From Acidobacteriota bacterium (GTDB taxonomy: Bacteria; Actinomycetota; Acidimicrobiia; Acidimicrobiales; Palsa-688): a stretch of 63,734 bases of DNA. The notes beneath the pieces are model-generated. The model was not told the DNA's origin. It ran no database searches and worked only from the letters and a program-made list of their open reading frames with translations. A program made the translations under genes and the position numbers. The DNA is taken from assembly GCA_028876385.1 (NCBI GenBank), contig JAGWSF010000095.1:1-63734 (forward strand). The letters are read 5' to 3'. Position 1 is the first letter of the stretch. The number at the start of each line of letters is the position of its first letter. Below, piece by piece: positions 44,382 through 51,923 of this stretch.

Positions 44382-45439
44382 CCGAAACCGAAGAGGGGGC
44401 ACCCCTGTCCGGGTCGATACCCGATTCCCCGGCGGTGGCGGTGATCGTGGCCCGCGACGGCCGCCTCCCCTACGGCTGGGCGCCGGCCGTGGCCGAGGCC
44501 GGCGGCCACGCCGTCGTCGTGGGCAGCGGGGTCGGCCCCGAGACGGCGGCGGCGATGGCGAGCGCCTGCTCGGTGCACTGGGCCGAGACCGCCACCGACC
44601 CGGGCCGCCTGGCCTCCCAGCTGGCCCCCTGCCTCGCCGGCTGCCGTCTGGTGATCCTGCCGGCCTCCCCCGACGGGCGGGACCTGGCCCCCCGCCTGGC
44701 GGCGTGCCTGGGTCGGCCTCTGCTCGCCGGTGCGGCCCGCCTGGCTGTCGACGGTGAACGCCTGGAAGCCGACCTGCTGCGCATCGACGGGCGGGTCGTG
44801 GTGGCCGTCGCCATGGCCGGCCCGGCGGTGGCCACTCTGTGGCCGGGGCCCCCGGCGCCGATTCCTCCCGGCGCCGCCTCAGCCCGGCCCGACCCCGTCG
44901 TTCGGGCCTTGGCCGTCGGGGCGCCGGCTCCCGGCTCCGGCTCGGTGCGCGGCGTGGCACTGGTCGAGCCCGACCCGGCGACGATGGATCTGAGCGACGC
45001 CCACCGGGTCCTGGCCGGCGGCGCCGGCCTGGTGCCGGCCGGGTCCGACGACCGGGTGGGACGGGCGGTGTTCGCCCTGCTGACCGAGGTGGCCGCCGCC
45101 CTCGGCGCCTCGGCGGGAGCGACCCGGGTGGTCACCGACGCCGGATGGGCCGGATACGACCGCCAGATCGGCACGACCGGAGTGACCCTGCAACCGGATC
45201 TGTACGTGGCCCTCGGCATCTCCGGGGCCAGCCAGCACATCGGCGGCATCGGCGACCCCGAGTGCGTGGTCAGCGTCAACCTGGACCCTTCCTGCCCGAT
45301 GACCGGCCTGGCCGAGCTGGGCCTGGTCACCGACGCGACCGGGCTGCTGGTGGAACTGGCCCACCGGCTCGACGTGGCCGTGCCCGACGAACTGAAGGAG
45401 CTCGCGGCTTGGACCGAACTGAAGGGACTGGAGGGGTGA
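44378..45439 (+). CDS. fixB: electron transfer flavoprotein alpha subunit (FixB/EtfA)
   Basis: 353 residues from GTG 44378. The N-terminal alpha/beta domain is divergent, but the C-terminal FAD domain is clear: TRVVTDAGWAGYDRQIG, then LQPDLYVALGISGASQHIGG, IGDPECVVSVNLDPSCPM and a closing helical region that places FAD as in EtfA. With FixA it carries electrons to FixC. The context (fixC, fixX, fixA) points to the FixABCX group, some members of which bifurcate electrons between quinone and ferredoxin; whether this one bifurcates cannot be read by eye. Confidence 0.9.
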   Translation: MTETEEGAPLSGSIPDSPAVAVIVARDGRLPYGWAPAVAEAGGHAVVVGSGVGPETAAAMASACSVHWAETATDPGRLASQLAPCLAGCRLVILPASPDGRDLAPRLAACLGRPLLAGAARLAVDGERLEADLLRIDGRVVVAVAMAGPAVATLWPGPPAPIPPGAASARPDPVVRALAVGAPAPGSGSVRGVALVEPDPATMDLSDAHRVLAGGAGLVPAGSDDRVGRAVFALLTEVAAALGASAGATRVVTDAGWAGYDRQIGTTGVTLQPDLYVALGISGASQHIGGIGDPECVVSVNLDPSCPMTGLAELGLVTDATGLLVELAHRLDVAVPDELKELAAWTELKGLEG

Positions 45440-46734
45440 CCTTCGACGCCGTGGTGGTCGGCGCCGGTCCGGCCGGCTCGGCCGCGGCCCTGGCCCTGGC
45501 TCGTGCCGGCCGCTCGGTGGTGATGGTCGAGCGGGGACCGTTCCCCGGCTCGAAGAACGTCTACGGCGGGGTGGTCTACGGGCGCATCCTCGACGAGGTC
45601 ATCCCCCGGTGGTGGGAGGAGGTGCCCGTCCAGCGTTGGGTGGTGCGCCGCTCGACGATGATCCTGACCGACACCCAGGCGGTCACGCTGGACCTGCGTT
45701 CCCAGGCCTGGGGGCGGGAACCCTACAACGGCATGACCGTCCTGCGGGCCGATTTCGACAGCTGGCTGGCCGGCCACGCCGTCGACGCCGGCGCCCGGCT
45801 GCTCACCTCGACGGTGGCCACCGGTCTGTTGCGCGACGCCTCGGGCCGGGTGTGCGGGGTGCGGACCGACCGGCCCGACGGTGACCTGCGGGCCCAGGTG
45901 GTGATCGCCTGCGACGGCGTGAACTCGTTCCTGGCCAAGGAGGCCGGACTGATGGCGCGCGCCGACGCCGCCCATGTGACCCTCGGGGCCAAGGAGGTGC
46001 TGGCCCTGCCGGCCGAGGTCATCGAGGACCGCTTCGGGCTGGGCCCCCACGAGGGCCTCGACATAGAGGCGGTGGGCGGGACCTCGGGGGTGGCCGGCGG
46101 CGGGTTCCTCTACACCAACCGGGACTCGTTGAGCGTCGGGGTGGTCGTCAGCCTCGAGGAGCTGGCCGCCTCCCGGCGCCGTCCCGAGGAGCTGATCGCC
46201 GGTTTCAAGGCCCACCCGGCCATCGCCCCCTACCTGAAAGGGGCCTCGCTCAAGGAGTACTCGGCCCATCTCATCACCGAGGGCGGCTACTCCACCATGC
46301 CCCCGTTGGCGGCCGACGGACTCCTCGTCGCCGGTGACGCGGCGGCCATGACCCTCGCCGCGGGCATATGGCTGGAGGGGGTCAACTTCGCCATCGGGGC
46401 GGGCCTGGCCGCGGGCCGGGCCGCCGCCGAGGCGGTGGCGGCCGGCGACGTCAGCGCCGCCGGGCTGGGCTCCTACCGCCAGGCCCTGGAGAAGTCCTTC
46501 GTGCTGCGCGACCACAAGCGGCTGCGCCTGGCTCCGCAACTGGTCCTGTCCGACCGCATGCAGACCCAGTACACCAAGGTTCTCGGTGACATCGCCGAAG
46601 AGTTGTTCACCGTGACCAACCCCGAGCCCAAGCCGGGGCTGCTGCGCATCATCTGGCGGAGCCTGCGCCGCCACCGCGTCCGGGGTCGGGACCTCCTGCG
46701 TGACGGGCTGGACACGGCGCGTACTTTCCGGTGA
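45436..46734 (+). CDS. fixC: FixC-type ETF-quinone oxidoreductase flavoprotein
   Basis: 432 residues from GTG 45436. The dinucleotide loop VVVGAGPAGSAAALALA (about 6-22), ERGPFPGSKNVYGG, MTVLRADFDSWLAGHA and VAGDAAAMTLAAGIWLEGVN are characteristic of FixC, the soluble-domain relative of ETF-QO. It accepts electrons from FixAB and passes them to FixX and quinone. The C-terminal helical part (FVLRDHKRLRLAPQL, RMQTQYTKVLGDIAEELF) is the quinone-side region. It overlaps both fixB and fixX by 4 bp, implying stoichiometric synthesis. Confidence 0.94.
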   Translation: MTFDAVVVGAGPAGSAAALALARAGRSVVMVERGPFPGSKNVYGGVVYGRILDEVIPRWWEEVPVQRWVVRRSTMILTDTQAVTLDLRSQAWGREPYNGMTVLRADFDSWLAGHAVDAGARLLTSTVATGLLRDASGRVCGVRTDRPDGDLRAQVVIACDGVNSFLAKEAGLMARADAAHVTLGAKEVLALPAEVIEDRFGLGPHEGLDIEAVGGTSGVAGGGFLYTNRDSLSVGVVVSLEELAASRRRPEELIAGFKAHPAIAPYLKGASLKEYSAHLITEGGYSTMPPLAADGLLVAGDAAAMTLAAGIWLEGVNFAIGAGLAAGRAAAEAVAAGDVSAAGLGSYRQALEKSFVLRDHKRLRLAPQLVLSDRMQTQYTKVLGDIAEELFTVTNPEPKPGLLRIIWRSLRRHRVRGRDLLRDGLDTARTFR

Positions 46735-47042
46735 AGCTGGCGGGCGGCATGAACGACTGGGCCGAACTGTCCTTCGAGGAGCGCATGGCGACCGTCGAGT
46801 TCCGCGTGTCGGAACGGGCCCATATCGAGGTGGACTCCGACGTGTGCCGGTCGTGCACCACCAAGGCGTGCGTGCACGCCTGCCCCGCCAACCTCTTCGC
46901 CCCGACCTCCGACGGCGGCATCCTGTTCAACTACGAGCAGTGCTTCGAGTGCGGCACCTGCTACATGGTCTGCAACTCGGAGGGGGCCATCACCTGGACC
47001 TATCCCGACGGCGGCCACGGCGTCGTGTTCCGCAACGGGTGA
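46731..47042 (+). CDS. fixX: FixX-type ferredoxin-like protein
   Basis: 103 residues from GTG 46731. Eight cysteines in two groups (39, 42, 47, 51 and 71, 74, 77, 81) are spaced like ETF-QO and FixX Fe-S domains; CFECGTCYMVCNSEGAITW is the diagnostic second motif. FixX fits on FixC to complete the quinone-reducing enzyme that in eukaryotes is one polypeptide. It is separated from fixA by a single base. Confidence 0.94.
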   Translation: MKLAGGMNDWAELSFEERMATVEFRVSERAHIEVDSDVCRSCTTKACVHACPANLFAPTSDGGILFNYEQCFECGTCYMVCNSEGAITWTYPDGGHGVVFRNG

Positions 47043-47043
47043 G

Positions 47044-47994
47044 GTGACACCTGTGAACCGGGCCGGCCCCATGGTGGTGGTGTGCGTGTCGCCCACCGAC
47101 CTGCGCCCCGAGGTGGACCCGCTGAGCGCGGCGGTGGAGGCCGACGACCGCCGCTGCGATCTCAACGCCGCCGAAGCCGCGGCGCTCGAGCACGGCCTGC
47201 GCATCGCCGAGTCGTGGCAGGGCTGGGTCCTGGTCGTCTGCCACGGACCGAGCGGCGCCGACGGCGTCCTCAGAGACCTGATCGGGCTGGGGGTGGAAGT
47301 GGTGAGGGTGGCCGATGCGGACCACGACAGTCACCTCCGGCCGGCGCGCCGGACCCGCCCCGCGGCCGAGCTGGCCGGGTCCCCGGAGAAGGTGGCAGCG
47401 GCCCTGGCCCGGGTCATCCGACGTCGGGGTCGCCCGGCGCTCGTGCTGTGCGGGGACCGCTCCGCGGCGACCGGGGTCGGCGCCGTACCGGGCCTCCTCG
47501 CCGCCGAACTGGACCTGGACCAGGCGCTCGGGCTGGTGTCGGTGGTCATCGACGGACCGGGCCGTCTGCTGGTGGAACGCCGCCTCGACGGGGGCTGGCG
47601 GGAACGGCTCCAGGTGGAGGGGCCGGCCGTGTTGTCGGTGGAGGGGGCCGGAGTCCGGCTGCGTCGGGCCCGGCTCGAAGACGCCCTGCAGGCCTCGCAA
47701 GCGGTCGTCGAAGTGGACGTGGAAGTGGCCGCCGGCGGGCCGCCGGCCGGGCGGGCGGCCGCGGACGGAGGCCCGGCCGGCCATCCAGGCCCGGGCGGCA
47801 CCTGGTCGGTGCGGCCCTTCCGGCCCCGGACCCGGCCGGTGCCGGCTCCTGTGGGCGACCCCCACGACCGCTTGCTCGTCCTCACCGGGGCCCTGTCCAA
47901 CCGTGAGCCGGCCCGGGTGATGGGGCCGCTCAGCCCGGCCCAGGCCGCCGACGAGCTCCTCGCCTACCTCTCCCGGCGGGCCACGCAGTCCTGA
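47044..47994 (+). CDS. fixA: electron transfer flavoprotein beta subunit (FixA/EtfB), divergent
   Basis: 316 residues from GTG 47044 (a GTG three codons later is also possible). DLNAAEAAALEHGLRIAE, VLVVCHGPSGADGVLRDL and RRRGRPALVLCGDRSAATG match the EtfB fold, and GPAVLSVEG is the conserved late segment. It is longer than typical EtfB (about 255) because of a Gly/Pro/Arg-rich stretch at about 238-280 and a C-terminal helix (LSPAQAADELLAYL). It pairs with FixB. Its stop TGA is the first unit of a 14-bp tandem repeat. Confidence 0.85.
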   Translation: MTPVNRAGPMVVVCVSPTDLRPEVDPLSAAVEADDRRCDLNAAEAAALEHGLRIAESWQGWVLVVCHGPSGADGVLRDLIGLGVEVVRVADADHDSHLRPARRTRPAAELAGSPEKVAAALARVIRRRGRPALVLCGDRSAATGVGAVPGLLAAELDLDQALGLVSVVIDGPGRLLVERRLDGGWRERLQVEGPAVLSVEGAGVRLRRARLEDALQASQAVVEVDVEVAAGGPPAGRAAADGGPAGHPGPGGTWSVRPFRPRTRPVPAPVGDPHDRLLVLTGALSNREPARVMGPLSPAQAADELLAYLSRRATQS

Positions 47995-48061
47995 GACGTC
48001 GGGCCTGAGACGTCGGGCCTGAGACGTCGGGCCTGCGGCGTCGGGCCTGAGACGTCGGGCC
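47992..48061. repeat. 14-bp tandem repeat, five copies, at the fixA 3' end
   Basis: tgagacgtcgggcc is repeated at 47992, 48006, 48020, 48034 (variant tgcggcgtcgggcc) and 48048. Four of the five units contain the palindrome GACGTC. The array fills the space between the convergent fixA and a small gene; the fixA stop is in unit 1. No T-run or strong terminator is visible. Confidence 0.95.
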
Positions 48062-48081
48062 TGACAGCCCGGCCGGGTGGG

Positions 48082-48288
48082 CTAGGACCAGTCCCGGTCG
48101 TCGGGCTCGGCCAGGATGGACGCGGCTTTCTCCACCGCCCGCCGGGCGCGGGTGAGGCGACGCTCGTCGAGGGGAAGCTCGTGGCCTCCGGCGTCGATGG
48201 AGTTGCGCAGACGCTCGATGGCCAGATCGGCCAGCTCCTCGGAGATGGCCTCGAGTCGGGCCCGGATGTCCTGCAGCTCACCCGCCAT
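48082..48288 (-). CDS. small coiled-coil protein, unknown
   Basis: 68 residues from ATG 48288. MAGELQDIRARLEAISEELA and DLAIERLRNSIDAGG form amphipathic helices, followed by DERRLTRARRAVEKAASILA, another helix. This resembles small helical proteins seen across Acidimicrobiia; I know no function. It lies 28 bp after the GlcF-like gene, probably in the same operon, and converges on fixA. Confidence 0.65.
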   Translation of the reverse strand: MAGELQDIRARLEAISEELADLAIERLRNSIDAGGHELPLDERRLTRARRAVEKAASILAEPDDRDWS

Positions 48289-48316
48289 CAGACCCGAGCC
48301 ATCAGCGCCCGACCCA

Positions 48317-49492
48317 TCAGCGCGGGGCGGCCAGGCCGGCGGCGGCCGCGACGATCTCCATGGGGTGACGGACCTTCACTCCGGCGGCGGCCAGCCACAT
48401 GGCACAGCCCGGGTTGGGGCTGGCCACCACGTCGGCCCCGGCGGCGTCGATGACCGCCGTCTTCTCGGCGCGAATGGTCCGGGCCAGTTCCGGCTGCAGC
48501 GCGCTGAAAGCCCCGCCGGCCCCACAGCAACGACCCTCGTCGGTGAGCTCCACCAGCTCACCGTAGGGGCGCAGGACGGTCCGGACATGCGACTCGGCCT
48601 TCTGGACATGGCGCAGGTGACAGGGGTCCTGGACGGCGATCCGCAAACGGCGGTGACTGGGCATCGGCGCCGGGAGGAGATCGGCCCGGGCCGCGATCCA
48701 CTCCTGGACGTCGAACACGCGAGCCGAGAAGGCCGCCGCCTCGGGCGTCCCGAGCAGGTGGCCGTACTCCTTGAGGGCGGCCCCGCACCCGGCCGAATCG
48801 ACCAGGACCGGAGCCGGGCCGGGCAGGGCGGCCATCACCCGCCGGGCCAAGGTGGCGGCCCGCTCGTGCAGGCCGGCGTGGGAGTGCAGGGCGCCGCAGC
48901 AGGCCGCACCCGACCCCGGGAGGGCCACACCCACCCCCATGGCGGCCAGCACGGAGACCGTGTCGGCGTGGACGGGTCGCTGCCAGGCGTCCATGACGCA
49001 CCCGGTGAGCAGCCACACATCGCGGCCCGTCGCGGCCAGGGGGGTGCGCCGCAACGGCAGCTCGGGGAGGCTCAGGCGGCGGCGCAGCGACGGGGGCACC
49101 AGATGGGCCCGCTGGGCCACCGCACCGGCGGCGGTGAGGCCGGCGAGAAGCCGGGGGTGCTCCAGGGTGCGGTAGGCCAGGCGCTGCCACCAGGGCACGG
49201 CCCGGTCGACGACCGCCTGGCGGGAGGCCTCCATGAGGTGACCGAAGGGGACCGACGAGGGGCAGGCCGTCTCACAGGCCCGGCACACCACGCAGGTGCC
49301 GAGGATGTCTAGGAACGACGGGCCGGCCTCGGCCCCCGCCTCCACCGCCCGCATGGCCGCGATGCGGCCCCGCGGCGACCGTGATTCCTCGCCGGTCGCC
49401 CGGTAGGTGGGGCAGTGGGCCAGGCACAAACCGCAAGAAACGCAGGCCGCCAGCTCGTCGAGATCGAGGGGCAGCACCCGTCCCCGGGTCAC
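48317..49492 (-). CDS. glcF: GlcF-like Fe-S subunit (CCG-domain) of a glycolate/lactate oxidase
   Basis: 391 residues from GTG 49492, overlapping the GlcE-like stop by 4 bp. Two [4Fe-4S] ferredoxin motifs (Cys17, 20, 23, 27 in CVSCGLCLAHCPTY, and CVVCRACETACP) are followed by two CCG domains (SGAACCGALHSHAG; GRCCGAGGAF) that hold a non-canonical cluster and quinone site in heterodisulfide-reductase-type proteins. It passes electrons from the flavin subunits to the quinone pool. Together with GlcE and GlcD this gives a complete three-subunit enzyme. Confidence 0.92.
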   Translation of the reverse strand: MTRGRVLPLDLDELAACVSCGLCLAHCPTYRATGEESRSPRGRIAAMRAVEAGAEAGPSFLDILGTCVVCRACETACPSSVPFGHLMEASRQAVVDRAVPWWQRLAYRTLEHPRLLAGLTAAGAVAQRAHLVPPSLRRRLSLPELPLRRTPLAATGRDVWLLTGCVMDAWQRPVHADTVSVLAAMGVGVALPGSGAACCGALHSHAGLHERAATLARRVMAALPGPAPVLVDSAGCGAALKEYGHLLGTPEAAAFSARVFDVQEWIAARADLLPAPMPSHRRLRIAVQDPCHLRHVQKAESHVRTVLRPYGELVELTDEGRCCGAGGAFSALQPELARTIRAEKTAVIDAAGADVVASPNPGCAMWLAAAGVKVRHPMEIVAAAAGLAAPR

Positions 49493-50490
49493 GCCGACGC
49501 CCCCGGGGAAGCGGCGGCCGTCACCTGCGGGTGGCTCAACGGCGAGCGGCCGGGGTTCAGGCGTCCCTCGGGATCGAAGCGCTCCTTGATACGGCGGTGC
49601 AGCTCCACCACCCCGGCGCCGGGCGGCGGCGCCGGGACGACCCGGGCTGCCTCGGCCGAGCAGTGGAGAACGCCCACCCCGATCTCGGCCAGCCACGACG
49701 AGCCGGGACAGGAGGACGACACGGCCTCCAGCGTGGCCCGTAGCTCGGCCACGGGGATCGACCGCCGGACCTCCCCGACCGGGCTCGGGGGTCCCTCCAC
49801 CCGGCTCCAGCGACCGGCCGGTTCGAGCACGCCCCGCACCTGGGCGTCCACGTCGGCGCCGTAGCCGGCCAGGCCGACCCACACCGAGCGGCCGTCCCAC
49901 AGCACCGCCAACGGCCGGTACAGGGTCCGGTACAGGGCGAAGGCGTCGGCGACGCTGTCAGGTTCGCTCCTCCACCATTCCTCCCGCTCGGGTCGGGGGT
50001 GGCAACGCAACACCACCTCGGCGAGGAATCCGAGTGTGCCGACCGATCCGACCATCAGCCGGCACAGGTCGAAGCCGGTGACGTTCTTGACCAGTGGGGC
50101 CCCGGCCCGCACCACCTCGCCGTCGGCGTTGACCCATGTCGCTTCCAGCAGGGTGTCGCGCACGGGGCCCCGGCCCAACCGGCGCAGCCCGCTGCGGCCG
50201 GAGGCCAGCACCCCGCCGACCGTGGCCCGCTCGGGTTGATCGGCCTCGAGGGCGACGAACTGCCCGCCGGCGGCGGTGACTTCGTCGAGGGCGGCCAGGG
50301 TGGTGGCCGCCCTCACCCTCACGATCATCTCCCCCGGTTGGTGGCCGACCACCCCGGCCGGGGCCGTGACCTCCCTCGGCGCGCCGGTCAGCCCGCCGCC
50401 CAGCTCCCACTGGGTGCGGCCCCCGACGCAGGTGACCGGCCCGGCGGCGGCCGGCCCGACGCGGGCGGCGAAGTCTTCCAGGGCGGTCAA
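49489..50490 (-). CDS. glcE: GlcE-like FAD-binding subunit
   Basis: 333 residues from TTG 50490 (TTGA overlap with the GlcD stop; AAGGGG lies 7 bases upstream). A GTG two codons earlier is also in frame. The FAD-binding type 4 domain is shorter than in GlcD: VRVRAATTLAALDEVTAAGG, ATVGGVLASGRSGLRRLGRG, APLVKNVTGFDLCRLMVGS and SVGTLGFLAEVVLRCHP. LVKNVTGFD is highly typical of GlcE. It is a structural/electron-transfer partner of GlcD in glycolate oxidase. Confidence 0.9.
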   Translation of the reverse strand: MTALEDFAARVGPAAAGPVTCVGGRTQWELGGGLTGAPREVTAPAGVVGHQPGEMIVRVRAATTLAALDEVTAAGGQFVALEADQPERATVGGVLASGRSGLRRLGRGPVRDTLLEATWVNADGEVVRAGAPLVKNVTGFDLCRLMVGSVGTLGFLAEVVLRCHPRPEREEWWRSEPDSVADAFALYRTLYRPLAVLWDGRSVWVGLAGYGADVDAQVRGVLEPAGRWSRVEGPPSPVGEVRRSIPVAELRATLEAVSSSCPGSSWLAEIGVGVLHCSAEAARVVPAPPPGAGVVELHRRIKERFDPEGRLNPGRSPLSHPQVTAAASPGASA

Positions 50491-51923
50491 ATCCACACCC
50501 CTTCGGGCAGATCGGCCACATCGGCGCAGCGGGTGCCACCCCGGGGCAGGACCTTCTCGGGGTTGCACAGGCCGGCCGGGTCGAAGGCGTCCCGCAGGTG
50601 GGCCTGCGCCCGCAGGTCGGCCGGTCCGAACACGAGGGGCATGGCGTCCCGCTTCTCGAGGCCGATGCCGTGCTCGCCCGACAGGCTCCCCCCGGCGGCC
50701 ACGCACGCCTCGACGATGGCCTCCCCCGCGGCGTGCACCCGTTCGAGCACGCCCGGAACCCGGGCGTCGAACACGATGAGGGGGTGGAGGTTGCCGTCCC
50801 CGGCGTGGAACACGTTGCCGAGGGTCAGGTCCTGCTCGGCGCAGATGCGGCTCACCTGCTCGAGGACCTCCACGAGGTGGGTGCGGGGCACCACGCAGTC
50901 GTGCAGGTAGTAGTTGGGGGCGATCCGGGCCACGGCGCCGAAGGCCGACTTCCGACCCTTCCACCACGCCGCCCGCTCGGCCCCGTCGGCGGCGACACGC
51001 ACCGATCGGGCGCCGTGGTGGGCGAGCACCGATGTGACGACGTCGGTGACCACGGCCAGGCCGCCGCTCAGCCCGTCCACCTCGACGAGCAGCACGGCGG
51101 CCGCGTCAGTCGGGAAGCCGGCGTGGACGAACGCCTCGACCACCTCGACGATGGTGGCGTCCATCATCTCCAGGGCGGCCGGCACCACCCCGGCGGCGAT
51201 CACCGCGGTCACGGCGCGGGCGGCGTCGGCCATGGTCGGGAAGTCGGCCAGGAGGGTCGCCACGGTGGGCGGCAGCGGGGTGAGGCGAACCGCGATGCGG
51301 GTGGCTATCCCCATCGTCCCCTCGCTCCCGACGAACGCCCCCCGCAGGTCGAGACCGTCGGGCTCGGGGTCGAGGCCGCCGAGCACGACGACGTGACCGT
51401 CGGGTAGCACGACCTCCACGGCCAGGATGTGGGCGTTGGTGACCCCGTAGAGCAGGCAGTGGGGCCCGCCGGAGTTGTTGGCCACGTTCCCGCCGACAGA
51501 GCACGACTGCTGACTCGAGGGGTCGGGCGCGAAGTGCAGCCCGAGGTGGGCCACGGCCCGGGACAGGTCCAGGTTGAGCACGCCGGGCTGGACCCACGCC
51601 ACCCTCGAGTCGGCGTCGACGTCGAGGATGCGGTTCATCTTGGTGGTCACGATCACCACCGGCGGCTCGGCGCCGACCGGGGTGGCGCCCCCGGCCAGCC
51701 CGGTGCCCGATCCCCGGGCCACGAACGGCCTCCCGGCCCGGGCGCAGGCCGCGACGGCGGCGGCGACCTCCTCGGTGGACTCGGGGAAGCACACCACCGA
51801 CGCCCGACCGACGAGCATCGACGCGTCGCGGGCGTACAGGCCCAGCTCCATCGGGTCGGTGCGCACCCGCTCGGGCGAAAGGGCCGCCGTCAGCTGGGCC
51901 ACGAGGTCGCCGTCGGTGGTCAC
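50487..51923 (-). CDS. glcD: GlcD-like FAD-linked 2-hydroxyacid oxidase
   Basis: 478 residues from GTG 51923, overlapping the lipoprotein gene stop by 4 bp. FVARGSGTGLAGGATPVG (FAD pyrophosphate), SVGGNVANNSGGPHCLLYG, VGSEGTMGIATRIAVRLTP, HAGDGNLHPLIVFD and LSGEHGIGLEKRDAMPLVFG are the GlcD/FAD-oxidase landmarks; the two His segments are in the substrate site. It oxidises glycolate, lactate or another 2-hydroxyacid. Context (glcE, glcF) favours glycolate, but D-lactate cannot be ruled out by eye. Confidence 0.92.
   Translation of the reverse strand: MTTDGDLVAQLTAALSPERVRTDPMELGLYARDASMLVGRASVVCFPESTEEVAAAVAACARAGRPFVARGSGTGLAGGATPVGAEPPVVIVTTKMNRILDVDADSRVAWVQPGVLNLDLSRAVAHLGLHFAPDPSSQQSCSVGGNVANNSGGPHCLLYGVTNAHILAVEVVLPDGHVVVLGGLDPEPDGLDLRGAFVGSEGTMGIATRIAVRLTPLPPTVATLLADFPTMADAARAVTAVIAAGVVPAALEMMDATIVEVVEAFVHAGFPTDAAAVLLVEVDGLSGGLAVVTDVVTSVLAHHGARSVRVAADGAERAAWWKGRKSAFGAVARIAPNYYLHDCVVPRTHLVEVLEQVSRICAEQDLTLGNVFHAGDGNLHPLIVFDARVPGVLERVHAAGEAIVEACVAAGGSLSGEHGIGLEKRDAMPLVFGPADLRAQAHLRDAFDPAGLCNPEKVLPRGGTRCADVADLPEGVWI

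Noticed and set aside
42129..44960. A 943-codon minus-strand frame
   Set aside because: Antisense to the second OYE gene; Arg/Pro/Gly-rich with no motif.
40240..47994. Calling this a mycofactocin biosynthesis cluster
   Set aside because: Only the accessory OYE-type reductases match; no MftA peptide, MftB, radical-SAM MftC, MftD, MftE or MftF gene is in the window.
47992..48061. Possible CRISPR array or attachment site
   Set aside because: 14-bp units without spacers and no cas, integrase or tRNA gene nearby.
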